Origin: Peptostreptococcus anaerobius VPI 4330 = DSM 2949
GTDB lineage: Bacteria > Bacillota > Clostridia > Peptostreptococcales > Peptostreptococcaceae
Length of the DNA: 37,504 nucleotides
Assembly (NCBI RefSeq): GCF_000381525.1
Contig: NZ_KB906623.1
Location: 1-37,504 of the forward strand
Direction: 5' to 3'
Part shown: one piece after another, positions 15,878-24,387 of the stretch
How the letters are laid out: the number at the start of each line of letters is the position of its first letter
Position numbering within the stretch: position 1 is the first letter of the stretch
Position numbers and translations under genes: made by a program
The notes under the pieces: generated by a model
What the model was told of the DNA's origin: nothing
What the model saw: only the letters and a program-made list of their open reading frames with translations
The model's database searches: none

Positions 15878-17046
15878 ATCTCAACTCCTCCAAAGCTTGC
15901 CTTGGCAAGTAGGTTGGAATCCATATCAAACATATATACCTCAACCTCCATGCCATCTTGCCTAAGGTATTTGTAGGCCCTTTTGGCTGCCTTTTGTGCC
16001 AATATATCAAACACATCTTGGTATCCAGCCTCCTTGATAATAGGTAGCATGGCATCTGTTGCAAGACATCCATCAATCCTGTCTAAGAGGTCTTTGTCAG
16101 CCCCCATCATAGCTAGGTTTGCTATCATTATCTCGTTTCTGGCATCTGCAATCCTACTGTGGGAATTGAATATTCCACCAGCTAGTTTGATTAATTTACC
16201 TATATGCCCTGCTAGTATGACCTTTTCAAAGTCCAACCTCCTAGCTTCCATCAGCATATAACCTATAAAATTACTCATCTTGACTACCATATCTTCATTT
16301 ACTTCAAAGTGCTTGACCATGGTATTGTAGCCTATATTCCCCGGCACTAGGACCACTTGTTTGTAGCCTTGGGCCTTTTTGATAGACAAATCTGCTGACA
16401 GGGATTTTTTCCACCCCTCATCACTCATAGGCTCAACTATGCCGCTTGTCCCTATTATTGATATTCCTCCAAGGATTCCTAGGTTTTTGTTGAAGGTATT
16501 TTTAGCTACTTCCTGTCCATCTGGCACAGATATGGTCACTAGTATAGACCTTCCAGCAAGATAACTAGCTATGTCTATATCAGCATCTGACATCACTTCT
16601 AGAATAGATCCTACTATCATATCTATTGGAACCGGATTGATAGCTGGTCTTCCAACTTCTAGACTAAGGCCTGGCTTGGTCACTAGGCCTACTCCTTGTC
16701 CGCCCCTAATCCTTATATAGTCCTTGCCAGTAATAGATTCTGGTCCTATATCCTCATTTCTATCTACAATTTCAACCCTAGAATATATGTCTATCATATG
16801 GGTTGCATCAATATCGTCACCACCATCTTTTTTGACAGAACACTGGCAATAATCTTGACCTATTTTCTGATTTTCTATATCTATAAAGAGGTCTATTCCC
16901 TTGGGAGTGTGAATTTTTACCCTGTCTTCTATATAGGACTTGGTCACAAACATCCACATAGCAGCCTTTGTAGCAGCTGCTGCAGAAGATCCCGTTGTAT
17001 AGCCCCTCCTGTACTTTTTACCTTCTACATATACATACTCTTCCAT
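15874..17046 (-). CDS. cbiD: Cobalt-precorrin-5B C1-methyltransferase
   Basis: 390 residues, full-length CbiD. Its start YRRGYTTGSSAAAATKAA (about 12-29) is the family signature. Further conserved stretches are GGDDIDATHMID (about 74-85) and VLVPGNIGYNTMVKHF (about 230-245), and the C-terminal KLIKLAGGIFNSHSR (about 285-299). It methylates C1 with S-adenosylmethionine and is not related to the tetrapyrrole methylase fold. It lies 8 bp after cbiC and overlaps cbiE by 4 bp. Confidence 0.95.
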   Translation of the reverse strand: MEEYVYVEGKKYRRGYTTGSSAAAATKAAMWMFVTKSYIEDRVKIHTPKGIDLFIDIENQKIGQDYCQCSVKKDGGDDIDATHMIDIYSRVEIVDRNEDIGPESITGKDYIRIRGGQGVGLVTKPGLSLEVGRPAINPVPIDMIVGSILEVMSDADIDIASYLAGRSILVTISVPDGQEVAKNTFNKNLGILGGISIIGTSGIVEPMSDEGWKKSLSADLSIKKAQGYKQVVLVPGNIGYNTMVKHFEVNEDMVVKMSNFIGYMLMEARRLDFEKVILAGHIGKLIKLAGGIFNSHSRIADARNEIMIANLAMMGADKDLLDRIDGCLATDAMLPIIKEAGYQDVFDILAQKAAKRAYKYLRQDGMEVEVYMFDMDSNLLAKASFGGVEI

Positions 17047-17054
17047 AGGTCCAC

Positions 17055-17696
17055 CTAGTCCCTAAAATAATAGTATAGTATTGCATTTATTATGGCTGCA
17101 GCTAGGTTGCTACCTCCCTTACGACCTCTTGATACTATATATTCAAGGTCTGATTCCATGAGTTTTTCCTTGGAATCCTCTGCTCCAACAAAGCCAACTA
17201 CTACACCTATAACTGCCGAAGCCCCCAGCTTGTTTTCCTCATCCAGTTCTATTGCCCTATATATGGCTGTAGGTGCATTTCCAAAAATAAATATCTTGTC
17301 ATTCTTGTCCTGACCAGCTATCTCAACCGCCGCCATAGACCTAGTTATCCCCTTTTCCTTGGCAAGCCTTACAGTCCTCTCATCAGATATAAGGCACTCA
17401 TACCCGCATTCCATAGAGTCTAGTAGCCTCTTGTTGATTCCACTAAGGCCCATAGTCGTATCCGTATAGATAGTAGCCTTGTTTTTTAGGGCATTGACTA
17501 TATTTTCTACAGCCTTGTCACTGATCTTGAGTATATCTAAATAGTCAAAGTCAGCCGTAGTATGTATGGCCCTTTTTATTATCATCTCTTCAATTTTAGA
17601 CCTAAACCTATAGTCTGGCCTAGTCTCATCTATTATGCCTTGAATTATCTCAAAGCTCTTGTTTTCAATTAAACTTGGGTCCTTAATATATTCCAT
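17055..17696 (-). CDS. cbiC: Cobalt-precorrin-8 methylmutase
   Basis: 213 residues of the CbiC/CobH family. The enzyme moves the methyl group from C11 to C12, giving cobyrinic acid. The catalytic His sits in RAIHTTADFDYLD (about 47-59). IYTDTTMGLSGINKRLL (about 95-111) and GVVVGFVGAEDSKE (about 164-177) are conserved blocks. It lies between cobD and cbiD with gaps of 8-9 bp. Confidence 0.95.
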   Translation of the reverse strand: MEYIKDPSLIENKSFEIIQGIIDETRPDYRFRSKIEEMIIKRAIHTTADFDYLDILKISDKAVENIVNALKNKATIYTDTTMGLSGINKRLLDSMECGYECLISDERTVRLAKEKGITRSMAAVEIAGQDKNDKIFIFGNAPTAIYRAIELDEENKLGASAVIGVVVGFVGAEDSKEKLMESDLEYIVSRGRKGGSNLAAAIINAILYYYFRD

Positions 17697-17705
17697 CTCG
17701 ACCTC

Positions 17706-18851
17706 CTACAATATTTGTCTTAGAGAATCCACCAAGACCTCGTTTAGATCGTGTGACTTAATCGCCAACCTAAAATGCCTAGGTGTCAGTCCCTCAAAAG
17801 ATGATGCATCCCTGATAAGTATGGATTTTTCCCTTACCATATCCATTTTTAAATCGTGGGCTGTATCATATTTTGACCTATCATTCAAGCTACACAGGAT
17901 ATAGGCTGTATCACTTTTATGTATGTCTATAGCCGACATCCTTGATAACTCATCCATTAGGTATTCTCTTTCTTTTTTGTATGATTTTCTTGTTTTTTCT
18001 AAGAAATCTAGGTCTTCTAGCACTGCCATAGCCCCCGCCTGGGCAAGAGAATTTACAGACCATGGTTCTTGGATAGACCTTACTTTTTCTACTATTGACT
18101 CATCCCTCGCCATCATATAGCCTAGCCTAAGACCGGGCATACCATATATTTTTGTAAGTGACTTGATAATAATAATCTTGTCATAGTCATACTTAAAACC
18201 ACTATTGTAAGAATAACCCTCACAAAAATCCATAAATGACTCATCTATTATTAGGTACTTGCCATAAGTCCTACAGTGGTCCACTAAAAAATCTAGATTT
18301 CTCAACCTAGCATCCGGAGCTCCTGGATTGCATACTACTATAGCCTCCCTAGGGTCTCTTGCTAGGTCCATATCTTCAAAGGACAGGTATACTTTATCAT
18401 CCGAACCATAAATATCCTTCATAGGGGAGATAATAGGTCCCTTGCCACCTATCCTACTCGACCTTATATGTTCTGAATATAGGGGAGATAGAACCCTCAC
18501 CTTGTCGAAAATATCCAACCTAAAAATAAGGCTGATAAGCTCACTGGCACCATTGCCAACACATATATTATCCCTAGACAATAGTCTCTGATTATCTAAA
18601 ATCGAGTCATCAAATCCTGAACCTAAGATATCACAAGACCTCATATATTGCCTATTTATTGATCTGGCTATCTTATCTCTAAGGTCCACATAGTCTATAT
18701 CTGGATAGGCTCCTATAGAATCTATACTATCTATTATAGCTTCTTTTAGGGCCATTGGAGTGACAGGATTGATGTTTGAGCTATAGTCAATCAGGTCAGA
18801 ACCAATATTGAATTGTCTTTTTATATTTTCTGTATCAGCACCATGACTCAT
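17706..18851 (-). CDS. cobD: L-threonine-O-3-phosphate decarboxylase
   Basis: 381 residues of PLP-dependent class I/II aminotransferase fold. It makes (R)-1-amino-2-propanol phosphate for the nucleotide loop. The opening HGADTENIKRQFN and DYSSNINPVTP is typical of CobD rather than HisC. ICVGNGASELISLI (about 96-109) and the PLP lysine in IIKSLTKIYGMPGLRLGY (about 228-245) are present. The upstream 147-bp spacer is low-complexity. Its neighbour cbiB uses the product. Confidence 0.93.
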   Translation of the reverse strand: MSHGADTENIKRQFNIGSDLIDYSSNINPVTPMALKEAIIDSIDSIGAYPDIDYVDLRDKIARSINRQYMRSCDILGSGFDDSILDNQRLLSRDNICVGNGASELISLIFRLDIFDKVRVLSPLYSEHIRSSRIGGKGPIISPMKDIYGSDDKVYLSFEDMDLARDPREAIVVCNPGAPDARLRNLDFLVDHCRTYGKYLIIDESFMDFCEGYSYNSGFKYDYDKIIIIKSLTKIYGMPGLRLGYMMARDESIVEKVRSIQEPWSVNSLAQAGAMAVLEDLDFLEKTRKSYKKEREYLMDELSRMSAIDIHKSDTAYILCSLNDRSKYDTAHDLKMDMVREKSILIRDASSFEGLTPRHFRLAIKSHDLNEVLVDSLRQIL

Positions 18852-18998
18852 TTGTCTACTCCTCTTATTCTTTATTTTTATTCTTATTTATATTCACTTC
18901 TTATTTATATCTATTTATATTCCTTTATTCCATCATTTCTATTTCTTTCCAATTACTTATTTCTAATTTTATATTCCTATAAAACATATATATTATAA
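18852..18998. repeat. Low-complexity AT-rich spacer with short direct repeats between cbiB and cobD
   Basis: The 147-bp gap is almost all T/A/C on the plus strand. TTCTTATTTATAT occurs at 18881-18893 and again at 18898-18910, with further partial copies. No ORF or riboswitch structure was seen. Confidence 0.5.
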
Positions 18999-19976
18999 CT
19001 AGAACACAATCGCTCTAAAGACAAGCAAGGCCAAAAGACTTACTATACTTGTAACATATAGTAGCTTTATTGAAGATAGTATATCCTCAGCCTGAAGGTC
19101 CCTAGTCTTGTCTCCTATAGTTGGCTTGTATACCTCTTGTCCAAAATACACATTAGTACCACCTAATTGTATGCACAGGGCTCCAGCTACTGCTCCTTCT
19201 GAATATGCACAGTTAGGACTCTTGTGATTTTTCCTGTCCCTATATCCTATTTCTAGGCACTTTCTCCAATCATAACCACATATGGCACTAGCTACTGTAA
19301 AAAATAGTAGGGATAGCCTAGCAGGTATAAAATTAAATACATCATCCAATATTGCTGGATACCTGCCTATGTTTATATACTTTTCATTCTTGTAGCCCAA
19401 CATAGAATCCATGGTATTTACCGCCTTATAAACCATCGCTAGGGGAACTCCACCAAGCATGGCAAAAAATATTGGCGAAATAGTTCCATCTACTGTATTT
19501 TCGGCTACCGTCTCAACTGTCGCCCTGATTATCTCGCTCTCACTCAGACTTGAAGTGTCCCTTCCTACAATATAGGAAAGCTGTAATCTGGTTTCTTTTA
19601 TATCACCCTCAATAAGCTTCTTGTATACTTTTTTGGCCTCAAGGGCAAGACACCTTGTAGACAGGCAGGTAGCCATAAGTATAATTGATATGCCAGTGTC
19701 CAATAAAAAGCCCCACAAGGCCCATGCCCCCATTGGTCCTAATATAAGTCCAAATATATTGCTTATAAATATACTCATTGAGTATGTTATACCAACAAGG
19801 ACTAGCCAAATTGCAAGCCCCCCCATCTTCAAAGACTTAAACCTCAACCTGACCAGTCTTTCGAGATACTTTATCAGTCTGCCCATATATATAACCGGGT
19901 GAGGAAACCCCTCTGGATCACCTATTACAAGATCTACAATGAATGCTACAAAAACTACTACTGAAACAACACCCAT
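18999..19976 (-). CDS. cbiB: Adenosylcobinamide-phosphate synthase (membrane protein)
   Basis: 325 residues with several hydrophobic segments. It attaches aminopropanol phosphate to adenosylcobyric acid at the membrane. Family marks are DLVIGDPEGFPHPVIYMGRLI (about 15-35), the ETVAENTVDGTISPIFF stretch (about 151-167) and CAYSEGAVAGAL (about 257-268). It lies 4 bp after cbiA. In some systems this protein is called CobD, not to be confused with the decarboxylase gene next to it. Confidence 0.94.
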   Translation of the reverse strand: MGVVSVVVFVAFIVDLVIGDPEGFPHPVIYMGRLIKYLERLVRLRFKSLKMGGLAIWLVLVGITYSMSIFISNIFGLILGPMGAWALWGFLLDTGISIILMATCLSTRCLALEAKKVYKKLIEGDIKETRLQLSYIVGRDTSSLSESEIIRATVETVAENTVDGTISPIFFAMLGGVPLAMVYKAVNTMDSMLGYKNEKYINIGRYPAILDDVFNFIPARLSLLFFTVASAICGYDWRKCLEIGYRDRKNHKSPNCAYSEGAVAGALCIQLGGTNVYFGQEVYKPTIGDKTRDLQAEDILSSIKLLYVTSIVSLLALLVFRAIVF

Positions 19977-19980
19977 AGGC

Positions 19981-21354
19981 CTAACCCTCTGTATTGCTCA
20001 AAAGGTAGCAAACTATACTTAGGTTGTTGTAAAAATGGACATGTAGGTAGGAAGCCAGAACATTTTTAGATGAATAACCACCTGACCAGACCATTACAGA
20101 ACTAGAAGTAGTCTTTTTCATATCGAATATGGTCTCCATATCAGATATAAATTCTGAATAATGGAATTCATGACCTCGTAATTGTTGACCCTTGTATGAA
20201 ATAAGATTATCCTTCTTTGCTGTGGCAAGACAATAACCAAATCTCTTTAAGCCCTGTGTCATCTGGCTATATCCATCAAGTATACCTACCATTTGATGCT
20301 TATTGCCCTCTTTATTTATAAGGTACTTGCCTAGGTACATAAGTCCACCGCACTCAGCATATATTGGTTTATTAGCTTCATAAAATTCCCTTATACTATC
20401 GAGCATAGTATTGTTAGATTCAAGCTCTTGGGCATATATCTCCGGATAGCCTCCACCTATATACAAAAGGTCAATCTCAGGCAATTTCTCGTCTCTAATA
20501 GGAGAGAAAAATACAAGCTCTGCCCCTATATCCCTTAGTAGGTCTAGGTTGTCCTGATAGTAGAAATTGAAGGCCTCGTCATAGGCTATACCTATTTTCT
20601 TACCTATAGCAAGATTTTTGACTTCGGGGTCATCTAGGAACATTGTCATTTCAAATGAAGAAGTTATAGATTCACTCTCAGCAAGCTCCAATATCCTGTC
20701 TACATCTACATATTTTTCAATAAGTTGAGCCATCTTATCTACTTTTTGAGATAGGTCCTTGTCCTCTTGACACTGGACTAGACCTAGGTGCCTAGATGAC
20801 ATGACCACGTCATCATTAGGAGGTAGATAACCCAATACTTCAATAGCGCAATATTTTTCTATAGCCGCCTTTATCAGTTTATAGTGGTTGGGATTCTTGA
20901 TATTGTTGACTATAACACCAACTATGTCTACAGACTTGTCCATATGCTTGTAGCCCAAAACAGTTGCAGCTGCAGATGCTCCTGTAGCCTTTGCATCTAT
21001 AACTAGTATGACTGGACACTTAAGGACCTTGGCCATTGCCGATGTAGAACACTTGTTGATATCTGAGCCAACTCCGTCATATAGGCCCATAACGCCCTCT
21101 ATTATTGAGATATCCTTCTGGTTTGCTGCCCTTAAAAATATATACTTAATCTGCTCTTCATCTAGCATATAGGCATCCAAATTCCTAGAATGTATACCTG
21201 TAACGTACTTGTGATAGTTTGGATCTATATAATCAGGTCCCACCTTAAATGGCTGAACTTTTTTACCCCTATCGGTTAGGGCCTTCATCAGTCCAAGACT
21301 GACCGTGGTCTTACCAACACCACTATGGGTGCCTGCTATTAGTATTTTTTTCAT
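19981..21354 (-). CDS. cbiA: Cobyrinic acid a,c-diamide synthase
   Basis: 457 residues, full length. An N-terminal dethiobiotin-synthetase-like ATPase begins with GTHSGVGKTTVSLGL (8-22). The C-terminal glutaminase domain has its nucleophile in YAECGGLMYLG and its His in ASYLHVHF near the end. Both halves are therefore present, in contrast to the CobQ encoded just upstream. It amidates the a and c carboxylates of cobyrinic acid using glutamine and ATP. Confidence 0.95.
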   Translation of the reverse strand: MKKILIAGTHSGVGKTTVSLGLMKALTDRGKKVQPFKVGPDYIDPNYHKYVTGIHSRNLDAYMLDEEQIKYIFLRAANQKDISIIEGVMGLYDGVGSDINKCSTSAMAKVLKCPVILVIDAKATGASAAATVLGYKHMDKSVDIVGVIVNNIKNPNHYKLIKAAIEKYCAIEVLGYLPPNDDVVMSSRHLGLVQCQEDKDLSQKVDKMAQLIEKYVDVDRILELAESESITSSFEMTMFLDDPEVKNLAIGKKIGIAYDEAFNFYYQDNLDLLRDIGAELVFFSPIRDEKLPEIDLLYIGGGYPEIYAQELESNNTMLDSIREFYEANKPIYAECGGLMYLGKYLINKEGNKHQMVGILDGYSQMTQGLKRFGYCLATAKKDNLISYKGQQLRGHEFHYSEFISDMETIFDMKKTTSSSVMVWSGGYSSKNVLASYLHVHFYNNLSIVCYLLSNTEG

Positions 21355-21357
21355 AAG

Positions 21358-22323
21358 TTACACCTTTTCTCGTCTAAAAATTATATTATAGATAGCCCTA
21401 ATATCAAGCTTATCTCTTAGTAATTTGGCTAGTCTGTCGTATTCGCACTCTCTTACAAATTTACCTAATTCACTATCATTCATGATATCCAATCCTTGTG
21501 ATAGCCTAAATTCATTCTCTGCTTTTATCCTAGATATTATGTGGTTGCTACCATCACCTAGAGACTTCTCTAGAGAACTGATAAACCTATCCACATTGTC
21601 CCTAGATTTTCCACTAGCCCCATCTTCTTCATCTATATAAATATCTGCATATGGCACAAGTCCCAAGACAGGTATCTTTATTATATCCTCGAGCATCCTT
21701 ATACCATCTTGAAAAGAGTCCTCGTCGCCCCTGAACTTGTTGATTATAACCCCCTTCACCCTTGACCTATCAGACTTGGTCATAAGCTCTAGGGTACCCA
21801 CAATGGAAGCAAATACGCCGCCCCTATCTATGTCTGCCACCAAGATAACCGGTGAATCTGCTATCTTGGCCATCTCCATATTTGATAGGTCAATCTGGTT
21901 TATATTTATCTCAACAGGACTACCTGCTCCTTCTAGGACAACTATATCCACAGATGATTCTAGGTCCTTGTATATAGCTTCAAGACCTGGTCTTAGGTCC
22001 TTTTTTATCTTCATATACTCTCTTGCCCTTAGCGACCTTATGTATTTTCCATTAAATATAAGGTCTGTCATATGATTGTCGCTAGGTTTTAGTAAAATTG
22101 GGTTCATGGATGCAAGTGGCTCTATCCTAGCAGCCCTAGCCTGAGCAACTTGAGCTATGCCCATCTCGCCACCGTACCTATCAAAGGATGAATTTCTTGA
22201 CATATTCTGTGACTTAAATGGAGCAACCCTATAGCCATCATCCGAGATAATCCTACAAATACCAGTTGCTATCATACTCTTTCCCACATTGGATGCCGTC
22301 CCCTGAAACATTATACAAGCCAT
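21358..22323 (-). CDS. cobQ: Cobyric acid synthase lacking the glutamine amidotransferase domain
   Basis: Only 321 residues, while CobQ/CbiP is usually about 490-510. Residues 1-240 are a clean N-terminal synthetase domain: QGTASNVGKS (7-16), PFKSQNMSRNS, VVLEGAGSPVEINI, VADIDRGGVFAS and NKFRGD. It then reaches LGLVPYADIYIDEEDG (220-235). About 180 residues that normally hold the glutaminase (Cys in GICGGYQ, later His) are missing. The extreme C-terminal tail typical of the family is still there (ECEYDRLAKLLRDKLDI at 292-308). This suggests an in-frame internal deletion, not a frameshift. The enzyme normally amidates the b, d, e and g side chains; here it would need free ammonia or a separate glutaminase. 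Confidence 0.88.
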   Translation of the reverse strand: MACIMFQGTASNVGKSMIATGICRIISDDGYRVAPFKSQNMSRNSSFDRYGGEMGIAQVAQARAARIEPLASMNPILLKPSDNHMTDLIFNGKYIRSLRAREYMKIKKDLRPGLEAIYKDLESSVDIVVLEGAGSPVEININQIDLSNMEMAKIADSPVILVADIDRGGVFASIVGTLELMTKSDRSRVKGVIINKFRGDEDSFQDGIRMLEDIIKIPVLGLVPYADIYIDEEDGASGKSRDNVDRFISSLEKSLGDGSNHIISRIKAENEFRLSQGLDIMNDSELGKFVRECEYDRLAKLLRDKLDIRAIYNIIFRREKV

Positions 22324-22964
22324 TAGTCCACCCTCTTCATCATAGGTCTAATAAGAGACTTGTCATAGGGTATATGCCCCATCATGGACATAACAGGAAA
22401 TCCATCAATAAATTCAATCTTGGTTATGGATGCATTTTCCACCTTAAAATGCCAATGAAGACTAGGATTTTTAGCAATTAAGTGAGAGAGTATATTCCTA
22501 ATAGTCCCCATATGAACACATACAAGTACATTATCTACTTCATTACACTCTTTTATAATATGATCTATGCCCCTAGCATTTCTCTCATAGGCCATCTCAA
22601 TATTTTCACCATCTGGGAAGGTATACATAACATCTCCAGTCATCATTCTTTTGAAATCTTCAGGGTATTCACTTTTTATCTCTTCAAAGGTCTTGCCATC
22701 AAATTTACCAAAGTTCATCTCTCTTAGGTCATCAAGCCCTAGCATTTCAAGGCCCAAATACCTCGATACCTCATCCACAGTCTGCCCTGTCCTCTTTAGG
22801 GTAGACGTGTAGATCCTATCTATATCTATATTTTTCAGGTAGGCATTTAACTGCCTAGCCTGTTGTCTTCCAACATCACTTAGGTCACAGTCACTAAAGC
22901 CTGAGTACCTAAAATTTATATTGTCTACGGTATTGCCATGCCTTACCAAGTACAAATTCTTCAT
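22323..22964 (-). CDS. cobC: Alpha-ribazole-5'-phosphate phosphatase (histidine phosphatase family)
   Basis: 213 residues of the phosphoglycerate-mutase-like superfamily. NLYLVRHGNTVDN (3-15) holds the phosphorylated His. CVHMGTIRNIL (about 148-158) holds the second His. It would dephosphorylate alpha-ribazole phosphate or adenosylcobalamin phosphate in nucleotide-loop assembly. Assignment to CobC rests on the position between cobS and cobQ, since the superfamily is broad. It shares one base with cobQ. Confidence 0.85.
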   Translation of the reverse strand: MKNLYLVRHGNTVDNINFRYSGFSDCDLSDVGRQQARQLNAYLKNIDIDRIYTSTLKRTGQTVDEVSRYLGLEMLGLDDLREMNFGKFDGKTFEEIKSEYPEDFKRMMTGDVMYTFPDGENIEMAYERNARGIDHIIKECNEVDNVLVCVHMGTIRNILSHLIAKNPSLHWHFKVENASITKIEFIDGFPVMSMMGHIPYDKSLIRPMMKRVD

Positions 22965-22990
22965 ATCAACCTCTCATTCTAGCTAGTCAA

Positions 22991-23806
22991 CTAGCCTACC
23001 AGTATAAAAATATAGGCTATAAAAATCATCTCACCCACTTCTATACCACAACCTAATATATCACCTGTCAGCCCACCAATCTTCTTGTATACTCCATGCT
23101 TGATCAGATAAGCCAATATACAAGTGATAAATAGGGACAATAAAACCAAAATAATAGATATCATCTGGTTTAATCCAAATATACTAGTGCCTGTCAATCC
23201 AAGAGCCAAAATCTCTAATAGACCTACAAAAACTATAGAAACTATAAGACTAGTCCTATCGCACTTTCCTATAAATACATTTCCCATTCCATTTTCCCTG
23301 GCAGGCCTAGTCCTGTATGTAAGTAAAAGACCTAGGAATCTTCCAAGTACAGGCATTAATACTATAGGCCATGCCATGTCCTTGTCAATAAAACTAGCAA
23401 GCATACATACCTTTAATACTATGAGTAGTATCAAGGAAATACTAGCATTGGTCCCCATCCTAGAGTCCTTCATTATCTCAAGAATCTGGTCCTTACTCCT
23501 ATAGGAAAATATCCCATCAAAGGTATCTGCAAGTCCATCTAGGTGAAGTCCTCCTGTAAGTACAACCTCAACTAGGACTAGCAAGACCCCTGTAACAAGA
23601 CTATTATTATAAAATGCAGGTACAAGTCTCAATATGTAATAAACAAGACCTAGAATCAGCCCTATAACAAGACCTACTAGGGGGAAAAACACAATTCCCT
23701 TGCCAAGATCTGGATCAAACTTTGAATCCTTTTTTATACTTATCCTAGTTAAAAACTGGAGTATATTTATAAATCTTTCAAGGTCTAATAATTCTCTAAT
23801 CTTCAC
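22991..23806 (-). CDS. cobS: Cobalamin synthase (adenosylcobinamide-GDP ribazoletransferase)
   Basis: 271 residues, polytopic membrane protein with about six hydrophobic stretches. LQFLTRISI near the N-terminus and GGLHLDGLADTFDGIFSY (about 85-102) are the acidic motifs of the family. GMGNVFIG and GGLTGDILG (about 243-251) also fit. It joins adenosylcobinamide-GDP (from CobU) with alpha-ribazole, the last assembly step. It lies 8 bp after cobU. Confidence 0.94.
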   Translation of the reverse strand: MKIRELLDLERFINILQFLTRISIKKDSKFDPDLGKGIVFFPLVGLVIGLILGLVYYILRLVPAFYNNSLVTGVLLVLVEVVLTGGLHLDGLADTFDGIFSYRSKDQILEIMKDSRMGTNASISLILLIVLKVCMLASFIDKDMAWPIVLMPVLGRFLGLLLTYRTRPARENGMGNVFIGKCDRTSLIVSIVFVGLLEILALGLTGTSIFGLNQMISIILVLLSLFITCILAYLIKHGVYKKIGGLTGDILGCGIEVGEMIFIAYIFILVG

Positions 23807-23814
23807 TTAACCAC

Positions 23815-24387
23815 CTACTTTATCCTCACTCCTATTGATGATACAACCATATAGACCTGGTCTGATTGGCTGGCTATATACTGGTTGGACCTTCCAACCA
23901 ATTGGGTATAAAATCTAGACAACTTGTTGTAACTTATACCGCCAAGTCCTATCTCATTGGTTACAAGTACTAGGTCTAGGTCCTTATCCCTAACAGATTT
24001 AACAAAGTCCCTTATCTCATTTAAAACCAGGTCCTCTTTTAACCTACACTTGTCCTGGTCTAGACCATCAAAATCCATATCGTCCTCAAATATAATATTG
24101 GATACCATCATAGTCAGGCAGTCAAGCAGTAAAATACCATGGTCAAAATCATCATTAGCTACAATTTGTCCCAAGTTTTTATAGGCCTCCAGTGTAGACC
24201 AGTTTTTGTCTTGTCTGGCTTGTTGGTGAAGTCTGACCTTTTCTCTCATCTCGTCATCATATACACTTGCAGTCGCTATATAGGTGCAAGAACATGACTT
24301 GTCCTGGCTGATCTTAGTAACCAAGTCTTCAGCAAAGGCAGACTTGCCAGAACTAATACCACCTGTCACTAGTATTATTTGTCCCAT
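23815..24387 (-). CDS. cobU: Adenosylcobinamide kinase / adenosylcobinamide-phosphate guanylyltransferase
   Basis: 190 residues. P-loop VTGGISSGKSAFAE (7-20). VRLHQQARQDKNWSTLEAY (about 51-69) corresponds to the guanylylated-His segment, and LVTNEIGLGGIS (about 141-152) is a family block. It phosphorylates and then guanylylates adenosylcobinamide. The 5' end overlaps cobT by 13 bp. Confidence 0.94.
   Translation of the reverse strand: MGQIILVTGGISSGKSAFAEDLVTKISQDKSCSCTYIATASVYDDEMREKVRLHQQARQDKNWSTLEAYKNLGQIVANDDFDHGILLLDCLTMMVSNIIFEDDMDFDGLDQDKCRLKEDLVLNEIRDFVKSVRDKDLDLVLVTNEIGLGGISYNKLSRFYTQLVGRSNQYIASQSDQVYMVVSSIGVRIK

Noticed and set aside
16696-17058. 120-codon plus-strand ORF opposite cbiD
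   Set aside because: Antisense to the conserved N-terminal half of CbiD; no recognisable domain.
21358-22323. Frameshift as the cause of the short CobQ
   Set aside because: The conserved C-terminal tail is in the same frame as the N-terminal domain, and no glutaminase-coding sequence lies in any frame of the 3 bp before cbiA. An internal deletion fits better.
23124-23504. 126-codon plus-strand ORF opposite cobS
   Set aside because: Antisense shadow of a membrane protein gene; no motif and no convincing ribosome site.
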